The notes under the pieces were generated by a model that made no database searches, was not told where the DNA came from, and saw only the letters and a list, made by a program, of their open reading frames with translations. Below are positions 9,758 to 18,216 of a stretch of DNA of 64,000 nt, one piece after another. The stretch comes from Streptomyces griseofuscus. GTDB taxonomy: Bacteria; Actinomycetota; Actinomycetes; Streptomycetales; Streptomycetaceae. The stretch spans positions 8,493,001 through 8,557,000 of the forward strand of contig NZ_CP051006.1 in assembly GCF_014673495.1 (NCBI RefSeq). The letters are read 5' to 3'. A program made the translations under genes and the position numbers. How positions within the stretch are numbered: position 1 is the stretch's first letter; each line of letters begins with the position of its first letter.

Positions 9758-10399
9758 GTGCGGGAAGAGTTCACTTGGAGCATGGACGAGACGGACGAGC
9801 TGACGGGGGTTTTCATCCACCGGGTGAAGGACGGCACCTGGTGGTGGTCGGACGAGATGTACCGCCTGCACGGCTACCCGCCCGACTCGGTCGAACCGAC
9901 GAGCGAACTGCTGCGTGAACACCAGCACGCCGACGACCGCGAACGGGTGGGAAAGGCACTCGCGGCGGTCCGCGAGGACGGGAAGCCGATCGGCTGCTAC
10001 CACCGCATCGCGGACGCTTCCGGGAAGGAACACGCGGTCGTCATGGTGGCCGACGCCAGAAGCGACGACGCCGGCGGTGTGGTGACAGTGCGCGGCTTTG
10101 TCGTCGACATCACGGACCCCCTCAGCAGGCACGCCCGCTCCCTCGCCGATGGCGACGTGAGCAAGGCCCGGCTCAGCCAGGAGGACATCGACCTGGCGCG
10201 CGGGATCCTCATGGCTCAGTACGGAGTGGACGCCGACGTGGCGCTACGCATCATGCGCTGGCAGTCCCAGCACACGAACCGGAGGATGCGGGACGTCGCC
10301 GGTGCGCTCGTGGCCGCGGCCCCGACGCCGGCCGGCGAGCCGCAGCACCACCTGGCTCACAGGGTCGGCGCTGTGCTGTACCCCTCCGAGAACGGCTGA
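9758..10399 (+). CDS. PAS-ANTAR regulator
   Basis: A 213-residue protein with an N-terminal PAS-like fold (about 10-115; WWWSDEMYRLHGYPP is typical of PAS beta/alpha segments) and a C-terminal ANTAR domain (about 130-190; DIDLARGILMAQYGVDAD). ANTAR domains bind paired hairpins in RNA and prevent transcription termination, so this is likely a cytoplasmic sensor acting on nascent transcripts. The GTG start is supported by GGGAGG 7 bases upstream. It is divergent from the Sua5-type gene. The ligand of the PAS domain cannot be told from sequence. Confidence 0.85.
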   Translation: MREEFTWSMDETDELTGVFIHRVKDGTWWWSDEMYRLHGYPPDSVEPTSELLREHQHADDRERVGKALAAVREDGKPIGCYHRIADASGKEHAVVMVADARSDDAGGVVTVRGFVVDITDPLSRHARSLADGDVSKARLSQEDIDLARGILMAQYGVDADVALRIMRWQSQHTNRRMRDVAGALVAAAPTPAGEPQHHLAHRVGAVLYPSENG

Positions 10400-10616
10400 C
10401 GGCTCGCGTGCCGCGTCCGCCAGAGCCGACCCGTTGCGCCCCGACGGGGAGCGGTCACCGCCTGCTCGCCGCTCCCGATCCGTTGCCGTCCGCTTCCCGC
10501 GCATCGTGCTGGAGGTATGTGCGCCATGGACGAGTGGCCGCTCAGGTCGTGGCCGCGATACGTGCGCGGACGGACTCGGGGTATCCGAACCCAGGTAGGG
10601 GCCCCTGCGAGCGTCT

Positions 10617-10640
10617 GTTGCCATTTGACAATAATGGTCT
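10617..10640. promoter_or_regulatory. TTGCCAT/CAATAAT motif, copy 1, in a 370-bp gene-free stretch
   Basis: GTTGCCATTTGACAATAATGG resembles a second copy at 12619 (GTTGCCAT..G.CAATAAT shared). Inside it CCATT and AATGG form an inverted repeat, and TTGACA could be a -35 box. The rest of 10400-10769 shows no supported gene. Confidence 0.4.
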
Positions 10641-10769
10641 TGGGGCAAGAAAGTGACCGTGTCGGCCGCACGGGGAAGGGCGGGGCATGTTCCGGTGGGC
10701 GGAGGTCGCTCCGTGCGATGGGCGCCGACGTTCTGCGGCGTCGGGGGAGCCGGTGAAGCGCTCCGGTGT

Positions 10770-11255
10770 TCAGGCGGTCCGGTCGTCCGACTGCTCGGCG
10801 GTTTCGTGCATCTGCGATGCCGCCGCGCGGCAGAACGCCTCCAGGCCCTCCAGCAGCGCCGTTCGCTTGCCTGCGGGCATGAGGGCCAGAACCGCCTCCA
10901 GTTCCTTCTCCCTGCGTGCGCGCAGGTCCACGAGGAAGGCCCGGCCCTTGGTGCTGAGGTGCAGGCGCACTTCGCGCCGGTTGACCGCGCTTGTCACGCG
11001 TTCGACGAGGCCGGCGGCGACCAGGCGGTCGCACAGCCGACTGGTGGACGGAGGCGTGGAGGCGAGGGCGTCGCTGAGTGTGCGCAGATTGATGCCGTCC
11101 TGGTGCTCCAGGGTGAGCAGCACCCGCATCTGGGATGCCGACGCCGGGGCGGTGGACGCCCGGCCCCACAGGACTTCCAGCAACTCTCCAGCCGTCGCGG
11201 TCACGCGGGCGACCTCGACGGGCTCCGGGCGGGGGCGGAAAGCAGCCACTGTCAC
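10770..11255 (-). CDS. MarR-family regulator (paralogue 1)
   Basis: A 161-residue protein with a winged helix: the recognition helix STSRLCDRLVAAGLVER is followed by the wing (NRREVRLHLSTKG). It is paralogous to the MarR gene at 17253, sharing SRLCDRL.AAGL and RREVRL. It is divergent from a GAF/SpoIIE phosphatase, and an equivalent phosphatase sits beside the other copy, so the pair looks like a duplicated module controlling stressosome-linked phosphatases. Ligand unknown; no redox-cysteine pattern typical of OhrR is evident. Confidence 0.82.
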   Translation of the reverse strand: MTVAAFRPRPEPVEVARVTATAGELLEVLWGRASTAPASASQMRVLLTLEHQDGINLRTLSDALASTPPSTSRLCDRLVAAGLVERVTSAVNRREVRLHLSTKGRAFLVDLRARREKELEAVLALMPAGKRTALLEGLEAFCRAAASQMHETAEQSDDRTA

Positions 11256-11412
11256 ACTCTCGCAGGCACTGGGACGGCCGCCAGCCTACTAGGCGCTCGC
11301 ATTGGCTGTAGAGCTTTGGTCGGCCCTGGCGGCTCGACCTGACTGAATCGTATGACCTCGTCACAGGAGCGGGGCCGTTGAGCCTCCGGTGGAAAGTGGT
11401 GTTTTTACCATC

Positions 11413-12573
11413 GTGAACAGATTTGTGACCGCCGAGCGCGCGCTGCGCACGGCGACGCCCCACGGGTTGCTCGACGCCGTTCGTCGGGTGCTGACCGAGC
11501 AGTACGACGCGGAGTCGGTAGAGCTGTTCATGGCCGACTACGGCCTGACGGTGCTTCAGCCGGTTTCGGTGCTGCCGCACGTCAGGAATCCAGTCTCCGT
11601 GCACAACAGCGTCGTGGGCCGGGCTTTCAGCGCCCAGGAGCCGGTCGTCGAGGCCGGTGCCGGCCATTCCGTGCGCGTACACCTGCCGGTCAGCGTGCGC
11701 GGGGACCGGCTGGGTGTGCTCTCGGTGACGCTCCCGGACGAGGGCCAGGTGCGCGGCCTGCTGGGCGAGTTGACGGACATCGCCGAGGTGCTGGGCCACG
11801 AGGTGGTCGTCGCCGAACGGGACACCGACGTCTATCTGCAGGCGCGACGCAAGGACCGGCTCACCCTGGCCGCCGAGATGCAGTGGCAGCTGTTGCCCGG
11901 GCGTTCCTGCTCCCGCCCCGAGTACGACCTGGGCGCGCAGCTGGAGCCGGCATACGCGATCTACGGGGACAACTTCGACTGGTCCACGACGGCCGATCGC
12001 CTCATGTTGTACGTCACCAACGGGATGGGGGAGGGCATAGAGGCGTCTTTGCTGACGAACTTGGCGATCAACGCACTGCGGAACGCCCGGCGTGCCGGGA
12101 TCGCCATCGCCGACCAGGCGGCCCTGGCCGACCAGGCGGTGTACGCCCATTACCAGGGCCGCTGCTACCTGTCGGTGCTGATGTTCGACTTCGACCTCGC
12201 GACGGGCCGCGCCAGCGTGGTGGATGCCGGTTCACCGCAACTGCTGCGGCTGCGCGCCGGCGCCGTGGAGCGCGTCGCCTTCGAGGCGCAACTTCCGTTG
12301 GGCATGTTCGAGGAGACCGACTACGTGACCCAGGACTTTCGGGTCGAGCCCGGCGACCGGCTCGTCTTCGTCAGCGACGGGGTGCACGCGGTCGCCGGCC
12401 CTAAAGGCGAGGCCGACGGCGACCTCGCGTTGGCCCGTGCGATCCAGGCCACCCGCCTGCTCCCCGCGGCCGAGGTGCCGCGCGCCATCCTTCGGGAGCT
12501 GGCCGGACACCGCGGTCAGTCGGTGGCGGACGACGACGCCCTCGTCGTCTGCCTCGACTGGCGCGGACGCTGA
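11413..12573 (+). CDS. GAF/SpoIIE-type PP2C phosphatase with altered metal site (RsbU-like, paralogue 1)
   Basis: About 386 residues: an N-terminal GAF-like sensor (to about 150) and a SpoIIE/PP2C domain (about 155-385) starting at LTLAAEMQWQLLPG. Such phosphatases dephosphorylate anti-sigma antagonists. Closely similar to the gene at 16030, but the second metal-binding motif reads TNGMGEG (Asn203), where the paralogue has TDGMGQG (Asp207); PP2C enzymes normally need that Asp. Activity may be reduced or lost. Start chosen at GTG 11413 by alignment with the paralogue; GTG 11389 is in frame, and neither has a strong ribosome site. It is divergent from MarR paralogue 1. Confidence 0.82.
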   Translation: MNRFVTAERALRTATPHGLLDAVRRVLTEQYDAESVELFMADYGLTVLQPVSVLPHVRNPVSVHNSVVGRAFSAQEPVVEAGAGHSVRVHLPVSVRGDRLGVLSVTLPDEGQVRGLLGELTDIAEVLGHEVVVAERDTDVYLQARRKDRLTLAAEMQWQLLPGRSCSRPEYDLGAQLEPAYAIYGDNFDWSTTADRLMLYVTNGMGEGIEASLLTNLAINALRNARRAGIAIADQAALADQAVYAHYQGRCYLSVLMFDFDLATGRASVVDAGSPQLLRLRAGAVERVAFEAQLPLGMFEETDYVTQDFRVEPGDRLVFVSDGVHAVAGPKGEADGDLALARAIQATRLLPAAEVPRAILRELAGHRGQSVADDDALVVCLDWRGR

Positions 12574-12618
12574 CTGTGTCGATCGTGTGTTGGTCGCGCA
12601 CCACTCCAGCGCCTACGG

Positions 12619-12640
12619 TTGCCATGAGGCAATAATTGCC
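12619..12640. promoter_or_regulatory. Alternating TTGCC/GGCAA half-sites upstream of the stressosome operon
   Basis: TTGCC (12620-12624), GGCAA (12628-12632) and TTGCC (12636-12640) alternate, giving overlapping inverted repeats; GTTGCCAT..G.CAATAAT is shared with 10617. It lies about 50 bases before the RsbR start, where a MarR-type repressor would act. Confidence 0.5.
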
Positions 12641-12686
12641 TTTCGGTGATCGAACGCTGGCCGTCGGGCCTCTACACAAGGAGACG

Positions 12687-13571
12687 ATGCAGTTGTCGGA
12701 GCAAGAGACGGTCGCATCTTCAGCGCGCGCGTTGACCGGCTTTCTGACGCGCCGCCGGGAGCAGATCGCTCAGCGATGGGCCGACGTCCCGCTCTTCCGG
12801 TCGGTGTTCACCGTCTCGCGCGACGAAGCCGTGGAAGCGTGCAAGTCGGTCGTGGACGCCCTTGCCGTCGTGGCGTCGACCGGGCGGCTCGAGGACATCG
12901 AGGCCCCCGGGTTCGACACCGTCCGCGAGCAACTGGGCAGCATGTCCGGATCCCGCAGCCGCATCGGTTTGAGCCCGGCCCGGATCGCCGAGGAGGTGGC
13001 TGCCCTGCGTCCGTCGGTGGCCGAGCTGCTCCGGGCGGAATTCCCGGACCCCGCCGCCACGGAGGCCACCGAGGGGCTGCTGGACCTGACGATCCTCATG
13101 GGCACCCTGCGACTGGTGACGATGCAGACGGCGCTCAGCGCGGGGGAGGAGCTGATCGCGCGACAGAGGCAGCAGTTGCACGAGGTGGCCACCCCGGTGA
13201 TCAACCTGTGGGAGGGCATCGTCGCGGTGCCGCTGATCGGCACGCTGGACAGCGCACGCAGTCAGGTCGTCATGGAGTCGCTGCTGCAGAGCATCGTCAC
13301 GCAGCGTGCGCGATACGTCATCCTGGACATCACCGGCGTTCCCACGGTCGACTCGCTCGTGGCACAGCACCTGATGAAGACGGTCGCCGCCGCCCGCCTG
13401 ATGGGCGCCGACTGCGTAGTCTCCGGCATCCGTCCGGCTACCGCGCAGACCATCGTCCAACTCGGCATCGACCTGGGTTCCGTCCTCACCCGTGCCTCGC
13501 TCGCCGACGCCTTGGCCTACGCCCTCCGCCACCAGGACATCGACGTGTCCGCGAGGGCGAGCCTGCGGTGA
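12687..13571 (+). CDS. rsbR: RsbR-type stressosome scaffold/sensor protein
   Basis: A 294-residue protein with an N-terminal helical sensor region (RsbRD-like, about 1-170; no haem-globin signature seen) and a C-terminal STAS domain (about 175-285). The two threonines phosphorylated by RsbT in Bacillus RsbR have counterparts at Thr216 (DITGV) and Thr252 (IRPAT). The RsbR-RsbS icosahedral complex holds RsbT until stress releases it. ATG 12687 is chosen because AAGGAG lies just upstream. First gene of a tightly coupled operon: its stop overlaps the RsbS start (GTGA). Confidence 0.88.
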   Translation: MQLSEQETVASSARALTGFLTRRREQIAQRWADVPLFRSVFTVSRDEAVEACKSVVDALAVVASTGRLEDIEAPGFDTVREQLGSMSGSRSRIGLSPARIAEEVAALRPSVAELLRAEFPDPAATEATEGLLDLTILMGTLRLVTMQTALSAGEELIARQRQQLHEVATPVINLWEGIVAVPLIGTLDSARSQVVMESLLQSIVTQRARYVILDITGVPTVDSLVAQHLMKTVAAARLMGADCVVSGIRPATAQTIVQLGIDLGSVLTRASLADALAYALRHQDIDVSARASLR

Positions 13572-13981
13572 CCGCGAGCATCCCGGACCGCGCGACAGCG
13601 GTGCCGGTCCTGGCGCTGGGGCAGACGCTGCTGGTCAGTGTCCAAGGGGAGTTGTACGACACCCTGGCCGAGCAGCTCCAGCACGACATCACCCTCCGCG
13701 TCGCCGACAGCGAGGTCTCCGGCGTGATCATCGACATCTCCGGAGTGGAGATCGTCGACTCCTACCTGGGACGCGTACTGGCCGAGATCGCCGCGGGCGC
13801 GCGTCTGATGGCGGCTCGCACCGTGCTGGCCGGCATGCGGCCCGACGTGGCGATCACACTGGTCGAGCTGGGCCTGACCCTGCCCGGCCTGATCACCGCC
13901 CTCGACGTGGAATGCGCGCTGGAACTCCTCGCGCGGCCATCGGCGCCGAACGGCTCCGGTCTGCCCGAGAGGGCGGCGTGA
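13568..13981 (+). CDS. rsbS: RsbS, STAS-domain antagonist of RsbT
   Basis: A 137-residue single STAS domain. The phosphorylatable Ser58 sits in DISGVEIVDSY, the position of Ser59 in Bacillus RsbS. Non-phosphorylated RsbS sequesters the RsbT kinase within the stressosome. It starts at GTG overlapping the RsbR stop and ends overlapping the RsbT ATG, so stoichiometry is probably set by translational coupling. Its STAS domain resembles that of the upstream RsbR, in line with a shared scaffold. Confidence 0.88.
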   Translation: MTASIPDRATAVPVLALGQTLLVSVQGELYDTLAEQLQHDITLRVADSEVSGVIIDISGVEIVDSYLGRVLAEIAAGARLMAARTVLAGMRPDVAITLVELGLTLPGLITALDVECALELLARPSAPNGSGLPERAA

Positions 13982-14427
13982 TGGCGGCCCGCGACCCCGC
14001 CATGACGATACGCGTGCCGATCCGCTCGGACGCGGACCTCTCCTGGGTAAGACAGCAGGTACGTCGGCGCGCGGCCGAACTCGCCTTCGGACTCGTCCAG
14101 CAGACGAAACTGGTCACCGCGGCCAGCGAACTGGCCCGCAACACCCTGGTCTACGGAGGCGGCGGGCACATGGAGATCACTTCGCTGGGGCACGGCGGGA
14201 CCGATGGCCTGTGCCTCTCCTTCGTCGACGACGGTCCGGGAATTCGCGATGTCCGGCTCGCCATGACCGACGGGTACACCACGGGCGACGGTCTCGGGCT
14301 CGGCCTGAGCGGCGCCCGACGCCTGGTGGACGAATTCACGATCGACACCGAACCCGGCCGGGGCACCGCCGTCACCGTCATCACCTGGGCCGCAGATCTG
14401 CCCGTGGCCGAGCGGGCGGTGCGATGA
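13981..14427 (+). CDS. rsbT: RsbT, serine/threonine kinase of the stressosome
   Basis: A 148-residue GHKL ATPase-type kinase. The N box is in ASELARNTLVYGGGG, the G1 box is DDGPGI and the G2 box is GLGLGLSGARRL. RsbT phosphorylates RsbS and RsbR; once released it activates a partner phosphatase, normally RsbU. The neighbouring GAF/SpoIIE phosphatases are candidate partners, although they lack an obvious N-terminal RsbU-type RsbT-binding domain. Its ATG shares a base with the RsbS stop. Confidence 0.9.
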   Translation: MAARDPAMTIRVPIRSDADLSWVRQQVRRRAAELAFGLVQQTKLVTAASELARNTLVYGGGGHMEITSLGHGGTDGLCLSFVDDGPGIRDVRLAMTDGYTTGDGLGLGLSGARRLVDEFTIDTEPGRGTAVTVITWAADLPVAERAVR

Positions 14428-15467
14428 CGCGCGTCTGGGACATCCCGGTGCACGACTCCACCCGCGTACGGGATGTTCGGGTAGCGGCCGAGGCGGCGTG
14501 CCTCCTCGCGGGCATCGACCCGCACCGCACCGCGCTGGCCGCTCTGGCCGCCACCGAACTGGCCACCAACCTGCTCAAGCACGCCGGGGGCGGCCGCATG
14601 GTGATCGGTCTCGTCGACCATCCGCCGCAGGGGGCGCGCGCCGCGGCGGTCCAGCTCACCGCCCTCGACCACGGCCCCGGCATCGCCGACGTCAACGCCG
14701 CGATGCGTGACGGCCACAGCACCAGCGACGCGTCTCTGGGTGCCGGTCTGGGGACGTGCCTGCGCATTTCCAGCGCCTTCGACCTCTACAGCACACACCG
14801 GGGCACCGTCGCCGTCTCCCGTATCGGCCAGGACGACAAGGAAAAGGCCCGGTCAGACGTCCGGACGGGCGGGATCAACGTTGCGCGCGCCCATGACGAG
14901 CACTCGGGGGACGCCTACTGCTGGACACGCTCCGGTGCCCGGGTGACGGTCATGCTCGCCGACGGCCTCGGCCACGGAGGCAAGGCCGCGGACGCCTCCC
15001 ACACCGCGGTCGGCGAGCTGTACCGCGCCGCACATCTGCCGGTCGCCGAGATCCTGCGCCGGATGCACCTCGCCCTGCGACCCACCCGCGGGGCGGCCGT
15101 CGCCGTCGCCCAGCTCGACACGGACGGTGGGGAACTGACCTTCGCCGGGGTCGGCGACATCGGCGCCCGGCTCTACACGGAGGGCTCATGGGAGCACCTC
15201 GTCTCCCACCCCGGCATAGTCGGCGCCCAATTGCCTGTGGCGGTGCCCGTACGGTGCCTGACCTGGAGGCCGGACAGTCTGCTTGTCCTGCACAGCGACG
15301 GCTTGCCCAGCCGCTGGGTGCCGCCTGAGGACGGCGACCTCCTCGCCCGCGACCCGGCGGTGGTGGCCGCGACCATCCTGCGGGACGCCAGCAGCCCTGC
15401 CAGCCCCACCCACGACGACACCTGCGTGGCCGTCCTCGCCGGGGACACGGCCGATCGGCGCCCGTGA
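14424..15467 (+). CDS. RsbT-like ATPase fused to an RsbX-like PP2C phosphatase
   Basis: A 347-residue fusion. Residues about 1-135 form a second GHKL ATPase domain (ELATNLLKHAGGG, DHGPGI, GAGLGT). Residues about 150-345 form a small SpoIIE/PP2C domain with intact acidic motifs (HSGDAY, LADGLGHGG, HSDG, HDDT). RsbX dephosphorylates RsbR and RsbS to reset the stressosome; here kinase-like and phosphatase modules share one chain, so the protein could both drive and reverse the switch. It overlaps RsbT by ATGA and ends the operon. Confidence 0.87.
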   Translation: MTRVWDIPVHDSTRVRDVRVAAEAACLLAGIDPHRTALAALAATELATNLLKHAGGGRMVIGLVDHPPQGARAAAVQLTALDHGPGIADVNAAMRDGHSTSDASLGAGLGTCLRISSAFDLYSTHRGTVAVSRIGQDDKEKARSDVRTGGINVARAHDEHSGDAYCWTRSGARVTVMLADGLGHGGKAADASHTAVGELYRAAHLPVAEILRRMHLALRPTRGAAVAVAQLDTDGGELTFAGVGDIGARLYTEGSWEHLVSHPGIVGAQLPVAVPVRCLTWRPDSLLVLHSDGLPSRWVPPEDGDLLARDPAVVAATILRDASSPASPTHDDTCVAVLAGDTADRRP

Positions 15468-16029
15468 CCGCCCCGACGACCGCGCGCCGCGCCGTCGCGG
15501 CACGCACCACCACCCTGGCCGCGCTCGCGGCCGCTCCGCCCTGATTCCCCGCTGATTCCTCCGCGCGGCGTCGCCGGCGTCTCGGTGGCCGGGGTTCGGA
15601 AATCCACCCCCAGCCGTCCGGCAGCCCGGCCGGGCCGTACCGGGCGGGGCCCGATGGGGAGGCCACCCCGGCCCGGCGGCCTGGGACGACGACTGAGCGG
15701 AGGCCGTCCTCCTGGCGGACGGGCAGACCGCGGCGACCCCGGCGAGGCTGGACATGAGGGAGCGGCCGCTCGCCTGCACCGCGACGGACGCCGCCTGGCA
15801 GCCAGGGCGTGGAGCGCCCTGCCCGCAGGTTCCACCTGGGAGCCGAACCGCCCTGCCCCGCCCCGGGCGCCCTCGACGAGCCACGTCCGGAAGATCTCGA
15901 AGAGCGCGCCGAGCCGCTGCCCGAGCCGGTGGGCACGGCTGCGCACGCACCGACGACGTCCGCCCGGCCGCGGAGCGGAACCCGCTCGTGCCGCGATATC
16001 GTGAAGGCCACATGGGGAGGGTGGAGGCC
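15468..16029. other. Gene-free spacer before the second GAF/SpoIIE gene
   Basis: I see no supported gene. Long frames exist on both strands but are Arg/Pro/Ala-rich without motifs. The only signal is a purine-rich ribosome-site region (GGGGAGG at 16014-16020) for the following gene. Confidence 0.4.
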
Positions 16030-17238
16030 GTGAATACCGCTGAACCGTTTTCGTCCGCGGAGAGCCGACTGCGGGCCGTACCGCCCCACGCACTGGTCGC
16101 CACCGCCGCCTCCCTCCTGGCCGAGGATTTCGGTGCCGAGGACGTCACCCTGCTTCTCGCCGACTACGGCCTGACCGTGCTTCAGCCGATCACGCACCTG
16201 CCGCACACCAGTGATCCGGTCTCGGCGCACGACGGACCGGCCGGTACCGCGTTCACCACGCAGACGCCGGTGGTCGAGGTCGTCGCCGGCACCACGGCGG
16301 AACGTGTGCACCTGCCCATCACCGTCCGAGGTGACCGGCTCGGCATCCTGTCCGTCGGCGTACCCGCCGCCTACGCCGACCCGGCAGCCATCTTGAGGCT
16401 CGTCGAGTTCGCCACCGCTCTGGGTCACGAGATCGCCGTCGCGGGCCGGGACACCGACCTGTATCTGCAGGCTCGCCGTACCCGCCGCCTCACCCTCGCC
16501 GCCGAGATGCAGTGGCAGCTCCTGCCGGGACGGGGCTGCGCCCGCCGGGAGTACACCATCGGCGCGCACCTGGAGCCCGCCTACGCCGTCGGCGGTGACA
16601 ACTTCGACTGGTCCACCAGCGCCGACCACCTCGACCTCACCGTGACCGACGGCATGGGCCAGGGCATCGACGCCTCCCTGCTCACGAACCTCGCCGTGAG
16701 CGCGCTGCGCAACGCCCGCCGTGCCGGCCTCACCCTCGCCGACCAGGCCGCCCTCGCGGACCAGGCCGTCTACGCCCAGTACGGCGGCAAGGTGTACGCC
16801 GCCACGCTGCTCCTCCGCTTCGACCTGGACACCGGGATCGTGCACGCCGTCGACGCCGGTTCTCCCCAGCTCTACCGCCTGCGCGACACCGGCATCGAAC
16901 TGATCGAACTGGAAGCGCAGCTCCCGCTCGGCATGTTCGAAGAGACTCCGTACGAGGAGCAGACCTTCGAGGTGGCACCGGGCGATCGTCTGGTCGCCAT
17001 CAGCACCGGTGTGCACGGCACCCGCTCAGCCACCGGAGACGTCTTCGGGGAACGCGCCCTGAGACAGATTTTGAGCGCGACACGGCAGACCCCTCCGCAC
17101 GAGACGGCACGCGCGGTCGTCGCCGGACTGATCGAACACTTCGGCAGCAAGGACCTCGTCTCGGATGCGGCGGTGATCTGCGCCGACTGGACGGGCAGGG
17201 GCATCGACACGGCACGTCCGATCTCCACAGGCGCCTGA
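16030..17238 (+). CDS. GAF/SpoIIE-type PP2C phosphatase (RsbU-like, paralogue 2)
   Basis: A 402-residue protein: GAF-like N-terminus (to about 155) and SpoIIE/PP2C domain. The metal motifs are intact (GGDNFDW and TDGMGQG, Asp207), unlike paralogue 1 at 11413, with which it shares long blocks such as LADYGLTVLQP and AEMQWQLLPG. It presumably dephosphorylates an anti-sigma antagonist in response to the GAF ligand or to RsbT. GTG 16030 is chosen for GGGGAGG 9 bases upstream; ATG 16012 and GTG 16021 are in-frame alternatives. It converges on MarR paralogue 2. Confidence 0.85.
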   Translation: MNTAEPFSSAESRLRAVPPHALVATAASLLAEDFGAEDVTLLLADYGLTVLQPITHLPHTSDPVSAHDGPAGTAFTTQTPVVEVVAGTTAERVHLPITVRGDRLGILSVGVPAAYADPAAILRLVEFATALGHEIAVAGRDTDLYLQARRTRRLTLAAEMQWQLLPGRGCARREYTIGAHLEPAYAVGGDNFDWSTSADHLDLTVTDGMGQGIDASLLTNLAVSALRNARRAGLTLADQAALADQAVYAQYGGKVYAATLLLRFDLDTGIVHAVDAGSPQLYRLRDTGIELIELEAQLPLGMFEETPYEEQTFEVAPGDRLVAISTGVHGTRSATGDVFGERALRQILSATRQTPPHETARAVVAGLIEHFGSKDLVSDAAVICADWTGRGIDTARPISTGA

Positions 17239-17252
17239 CCCCGAGCTCGTCA

Positions 17253-17801
17253 TCATGCGTCGGGCGTCCCTCCCGGAGGTGATGTCATACCGCTGAGAGC
17301 GGCGAGAAACGCCTTCATGCCGCGGCTCAGCGCCGACCGTTCCGCCGGCTCCATGGCCGCGAGGGCGGCCGCCAGTGCCTGGGCACGCCGCGCCGCCACG
17401 TCGCCCAGCACCCGGTGGCCCTGCACGGTGAGACGAAGACGGACCTCACGGCGCTTCTCCGGGTGCAGCGCACGGTCCAGCAGACCCGCGGCCTCCAGCC
17501 GGTCGCACAGCCGGCTCGCCGTGGGGAGCCCGATGTCCAGCCGCTCGGCCAGCGCGGTGAGATTCAGCTCTCGGGTCGCATCAAGTGCACGCAGGGCCCG
17601 CAACTGGTGCGGGGACAGGCGCAGGGCCGCTTCCTGAGCGGCAAGTGACCACAGGTCAGCGAGACTCTCCACGGCGTCGGCGATCTCCAGCGCAACGGCG
17701 TCCGGGCGAGTGTCCGGTCCCTGCACATGATCGCCGCCAGAGTCGTCGAGCCGGGTCACGAGCACATCGCTTTCAGTGAGTTCCGCGTGCTGCCGAGACA
17801 A
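17253..17801 (-). CDS. MarR-family regulator (paralogue 2)
   Basis: A 182-residue winged-helix protein. The recognition helix TASRLCDRLEAAGLLDR and the wing RREVRLRLTVQG match the MarR gene at 10770. The apparent start is TTG at 17801; shorter in-frame GTG starts cannot be excluded. It is convergent with phosphatase paralogue 2, ending 14 bases away. A near-palindrome 16 bases upstream suggests self-repression. No diagnostic ligand or redox residues are seen. Confidence 0.8.
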   Translation of the reverse strand: MSRQHAELTESDVLVTRLDDSGGDHVQGPDTRPDAVALEIADAVESLADLWSLAAQEAALRLSPHQLRALRALDATRELNLTALAERLDIGLPTASRLCDRLEAAGLLDRALHPEKRREVRLRLTVQGHRVLGDVAARRAQALAAALAAMEPAERSALSRGMKAFLAALSGMTSPPGGTPDA

Positions 17802-17816
17802 TCCTCATGGAATCGC

Positions 17817-17839
17817 TGTACCCGAAGGCAAGGGGTACA
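17817..17839. promoter_or_regulatory. Inverted repeat upstream of MarR paralogue 2
   Basis: TGTACCC (17817-17823) and GGGTACA (17833-17839) form a perfect 7-bp dyad with a 9-base spacer, just before the MarR start on the minus strand. It is a candidate autoregulatory operator. Confidence 0.5.
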
Positions 17840-18216
17840 CGCAGCCCCCGCTGAGACTGACACCGTCCGTGCACGACGTGCCCCTTTGAGGGTCACGATG
17901 TTGACGACCGGCGGCCCAGCACCGGCGATGAAGACGCCGGGAGGCCCTCGGCCGGGCTTGGCCGTCTCCCGCGTGTCGGTCGGGTGCTCCCGGTCGGCCC
18001 GGGCGGACATCCGGTCCCGAACGGGGGAGGGGGGTCCCACCCCGGCGCGGGCCCCGAGCCGAGCGTTCATCCTGTTGTCCGACGCCGGGGGTCCCGGGGC
18101 GTCCCGTCGGCGACTTCTGGCCGGTGGGCATGGGCGGTGGTCGGGACGGACCTGCTTCAGGGTCTCGACCAGGGCCGCGGCCGGTGGCTCGGTGGGGAGC
18201 CCGTGACAAGCAGGGT
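17840..18216. other. Gene-free stretch
   Basis: Between MarR paralogue 2 and the YihY gene I see only low-complexity Gly/Pro/Arg frames and no recognisable family on either strand. Confidence 0.4.
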
